In this document: piece after piece, positions 62,331-64,000 of the stretch
Position numbering within the stretch: position 1 is the first letter of the stretch
Layout of the letters: every line of letters starts with the position of its first letter
DNA from: an uncultured Carboxylicivirga sp.
GTDB taxonomy: Bacteria; Bacteroidota; Bacteroidia; Bacteroidales; Marinilabiliaceae
Assembly: GCA_947503525.1 (NCBI GenBank)
Contig: CANNEA010000001.1
Coordinates: 496,001 to 560,000 of the forward strand
Reading direction: 5' to 3'
Length of the DNA stretch: 64,000 bases
Notes under the pieces: generated by a model
What the model saw: the letters and a program-made list of their open reading frames with translations, nothing else
The model's database searches: none
What the model was told of the DNA's origin: nothing
Translations under genes and position numbers: made by a program

Positions 62331-63854
62331 ATGGGTTTTGATTGGAAAAAGCTTCAGAATGGTTCCGATATCAGAGGAGTGGCTCTTGAAGGAATAGCGA
62401 ACCAAGCGGTTAATTTAGATGAGGATGTTGTGGCCCGATTGGCAATGGCATTTTATAAGTGGCTGCAAAAGGAAAATCCGAATAAAACGAAGTTGACGGT
62501 GGCGGTTGGAATGGATTCCAGAATCTCCGGACCAGCATTAAAAAAAGCTTTTGTAGATGCCATGATTAATCAGGGAGCTGAAGTACTTGATTGTGGAATG
62601 GCTTCGACACCAGCAATGTTTATGACTTGTATTACCAAACCATATGAGGCACATGGGGCAGTTATGCTTACAGCTAGTCATTTACCCTTTAATCGTAACG
62701 GGCTGAAATTCTTCACGCCAAAAGGAGGTTTGGAAAAGGCCAATATTACGGAGATACTTGAAATAGCGAAGCAAGGAACCGAAACTGCAAATGCAGTTGG
62801 GGGAGAGCTTAAGGAAGTACCATTTATAGATTTGTACTCTAGTATCTTGGTTGAGAAAATCCGATGCGAAGTGAATGATGTTTCAAACTTCGAAAAGCCA
62901 TTATCAGGTTTTAAAATTATTTTAGATGCAGGTAATGGAGCAGGTGGATTTTACGCCAATAAGGTTTTAGAGGTCCTTGGTGCTAATATTGAAGGAAGTC
63001 AATTTCTTGATCCTGATGGACGTTTTCCAAATCATATTCCAAATCCGGAGGATCAATATGCAATGGCTTCTATATGTAAGGCCGTTAAAGAAAATAAGGC
63101 GGATCTTGGGATAATATTCGATACAGATGTAGATCGTTCGGCTATTGTTGATGAACAAGGCAACCCTGTCAATAGAAATGAATTAGTTGCCCTATCTGCT
63201 GCAATCGTCAATGAGGAGCATCCAGGGTCTGTTATTGTAACCGATTCAATTACGTCAGATGGTTTAGCCTGGTTTATTAATGACCATTTGCATGCAAAGC
63301 ATCATCGTTTTAAGCGTGGCTATAAGAATGTGATCAATGAGTCTGTTCGTTTAAATGAAGCAGGTAAAGAATCATGGTTAGCCATCGAAACTTCCGGTCA
63401 TGCTGCCTTAAAGGAAAATTATTTCTTGGATGATGGAGCATATCTGGTAACAAAAATCCTAATAAAGATGGCCCGTTTGAAAAAAGAAGGCAAACGATTA
63501 ACTTCTTTAATAGAAAAATTGCCACGACCTGTTGAGAGTAAGGAATACAGAATTAAGATTGAAACAGAGGATTTTAAAACATACGGAGATAAGGTAATAA
63601 GTGAGCTGGGACTATATGCAGCGTCGCTTGCCAAGTGGAATCTGGCACCTGATAATTATGAAGGTGTTCGCGTTTCATGCGAGGCTGAAAATCAAAAAGG
63701 GTGGTTTTTGCTTCGCTTGTCACTGCACGATCCGGTAATTCCATTAAACATTGAATCTGATATTGAAGGAGGAGTAGATGCGATAGCTGAAAAACTACTC
63801 GAGTTCCTTAAGAAATATGAATTCTTAAATTTAATAGCATTAGAAAATAGATAG
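62331..63854 (+). CDS. alpha-D-phosphohexomutase (phosphomannomutase/phosphoglucomutase)
   Basis: Four-domain mutase of 507 residues. The phosphoserine loop is MLTASHLPFNRNGLKFF, the metal loop IIFDTDVDRSAIVDEQG, the sugar-binding loop AIETSGHAALKENYFLDDGAYL, and the C-terminal phosphate loop lies near NYEGVRVSC. All catalytic residues are present. Whether mannose or glucose phosphate is preferred cannot be told. It is 5 bases after the SIS isomerase gene and probably shares its promoter, a pairing that suggests a role in sugar phosphate or glycan precursor supply. Confidence 0.9.
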   Translation: MGFDWKKLQNGSDIRGVALEGIANQAVNLDEDVVARLAMAFYKWLQKENPNKTKLTVAVGMDSRISGPALKKAFVDAMINQGAEVLDCGMASTPAMFMTCITKPYEAHGAVMLTASHLPFNRNGLKFFTPKGGLEKANITEILEIAKQGTETANAVGGELKEVPFIDLYSSILVEKIRCEVNDVSNFEKPLSGFKIILDAGNGAGGFYANKVLEVLGANIEGSQFLDPDGRFPNHIPNPEDQYAMASICKAVKENKADLGIIFDTDVDRSAIVDEQGNPVNRNELVALSAAIVNEEHPGSVIVTDSITSDGLAWFINDHLHAKHHRFKRGYKNVINESVRLNEAGKESWLAIETSGHAALKENYFLDDGAYLVTKILIKMARLKKEGKRLTSLIEKLPRPVESKEYRIKIETEDFKTYGDKVISELGLYAASLAKWNLAPDNYEGVRVSCEAENQKGWFLLRLSLHDPVIPLNIESDIEGGVDAIAEKLLEFLKKYEFLNLIALENR

Positions 63855-63856
63855 TT

Positions 63857-64000
63857 ATGAGAATATTGAAGGCAAATACAGTTGGGGTTGTTGTTGATAT
63901 TCAGGAACGCTTGTTTCCTCATATTGATGGATATGAACAATTAGCAAAGAATGTTGAGATTTTAATTAAAGGACTAAAGGCCTTAGAAGTTCCTGTCTTG
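63857..64000 (+). CDS. isochorismatase-family cysteine hydrolase (5-prime part, cut by window)
   Basis: Forty-eight codons from ATG at 63857 to the window edge. MRILKANTVGVVVDIQERLFP has the opening strand and the catalytic Asp of the family (VVDIQ), followed by LAKNVEILIKGLKALEVPVL, the usual first helix and next strand. The catalytic Lys and Cys lie beyond the window. The start is 2 bases after the mutase stop, so it may be part of the same operon. The substrate is unknown. Confidence 0.8.
   Translation, partial: MRILKANTVGVVVDIQERLFPHIDGYEQLAKNVEILIKGLKALEVPVL

Overview
This 64 kb window comes from the chromosome of a low-GC Bacteroidota bacterium, probably of the Bacteroidales/Marinilabiliales type. 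The evidence is a Bacteroidota-type RNA polymerase omega subunit, two secreted proteins with C-terminal type IX secretion (T9SS) sorting tails, the bamD-rpoZ-coaBC-porD-recN cluster, a fused DAHP synthase/chorismate mutase, a class I prolyl-tRNA synthetase of archaeal/eukaryotic style, and promoters of the form TTTG or TTG, about 19 nt, TAnnTTTG. Most of the window is core metabolism and housekeeping. I see no prophage, insertion sequence, CRISPR array, rRNA or tRNA. The only clear accessory item is one toxin-antitoxin pair. No gap between genes exceeds 300 bases.

Layout. 0.2-2.7 kb: an SDR oxidoreductase and a lipoprotein sulfatase. 2.7-4.8 kb: rlmD and a QueF-like protein without the catalytic cysteine. 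4.8-9.2 kb: a large T9SS surface protein followed by a 62-residue peptide gene. 9.4-12.6 kb: a methyltransferase, an AlkD-like repair protein and an alpha-oxoamine synthase. 12.8-18 kb: envelope assembly, transcription, CoA synthesis and repair (bamD to recN). 18-21.4 kb: fabI and the ATP sulfurylase pair cysDN. 21.5-24.6 kb: a FadL-type porin and a Gly/Ser-rich lipoprotein. 24.8-36.8 kb: proS, pepT, a peroxiredoxin, pabB, tilS, a GNAT-YoaP protein, a flavoprotein, a second T9SS protein and mnmA. 37-37.6 kb: the toxin-antitoxin module.

37.8-42 kb is the most striking part. A four-gene minus-strand operon for phenylalanine and tyrosine (pheA, aminotransferase, DAHP synthase/chorismate mutase, tyrA) is preceded by an unannotated 25-codon leader ORF containing the run FFYNFYYFFF. 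An intrinsic terminator follows, overlapped by a possible antiterminator pairing, and a near-perfect Bacteroidota promoter lies upstream. Together they read as a complete ribosome-mediated attenuator. A second small ORF with two Tyr-Phe pairs overlaps a terminator hairpin just before tyrA.

42-51 kb holds signalling genes and an ABC-F ATPase: a hybrid-architecture sensor kinase, uup, and a four-gene operon. That operon encodes an exported helical-repeat protein, an intact LytS-type kinase, a second LytS-like protein whose phospho-acceptor His is Asn, and a LytTR response regulator. 51-64 kb carries an aldo-keto reductase, an M64 peptidase, an MscS channel, an Lrp regulator, a 5'-nucleotidase split into two genes, yaaA, a DeoR regulator, a Dus enzyme, a SIS isomerase, a phosphohexomutase and the start of an isochorismatase-family gene.
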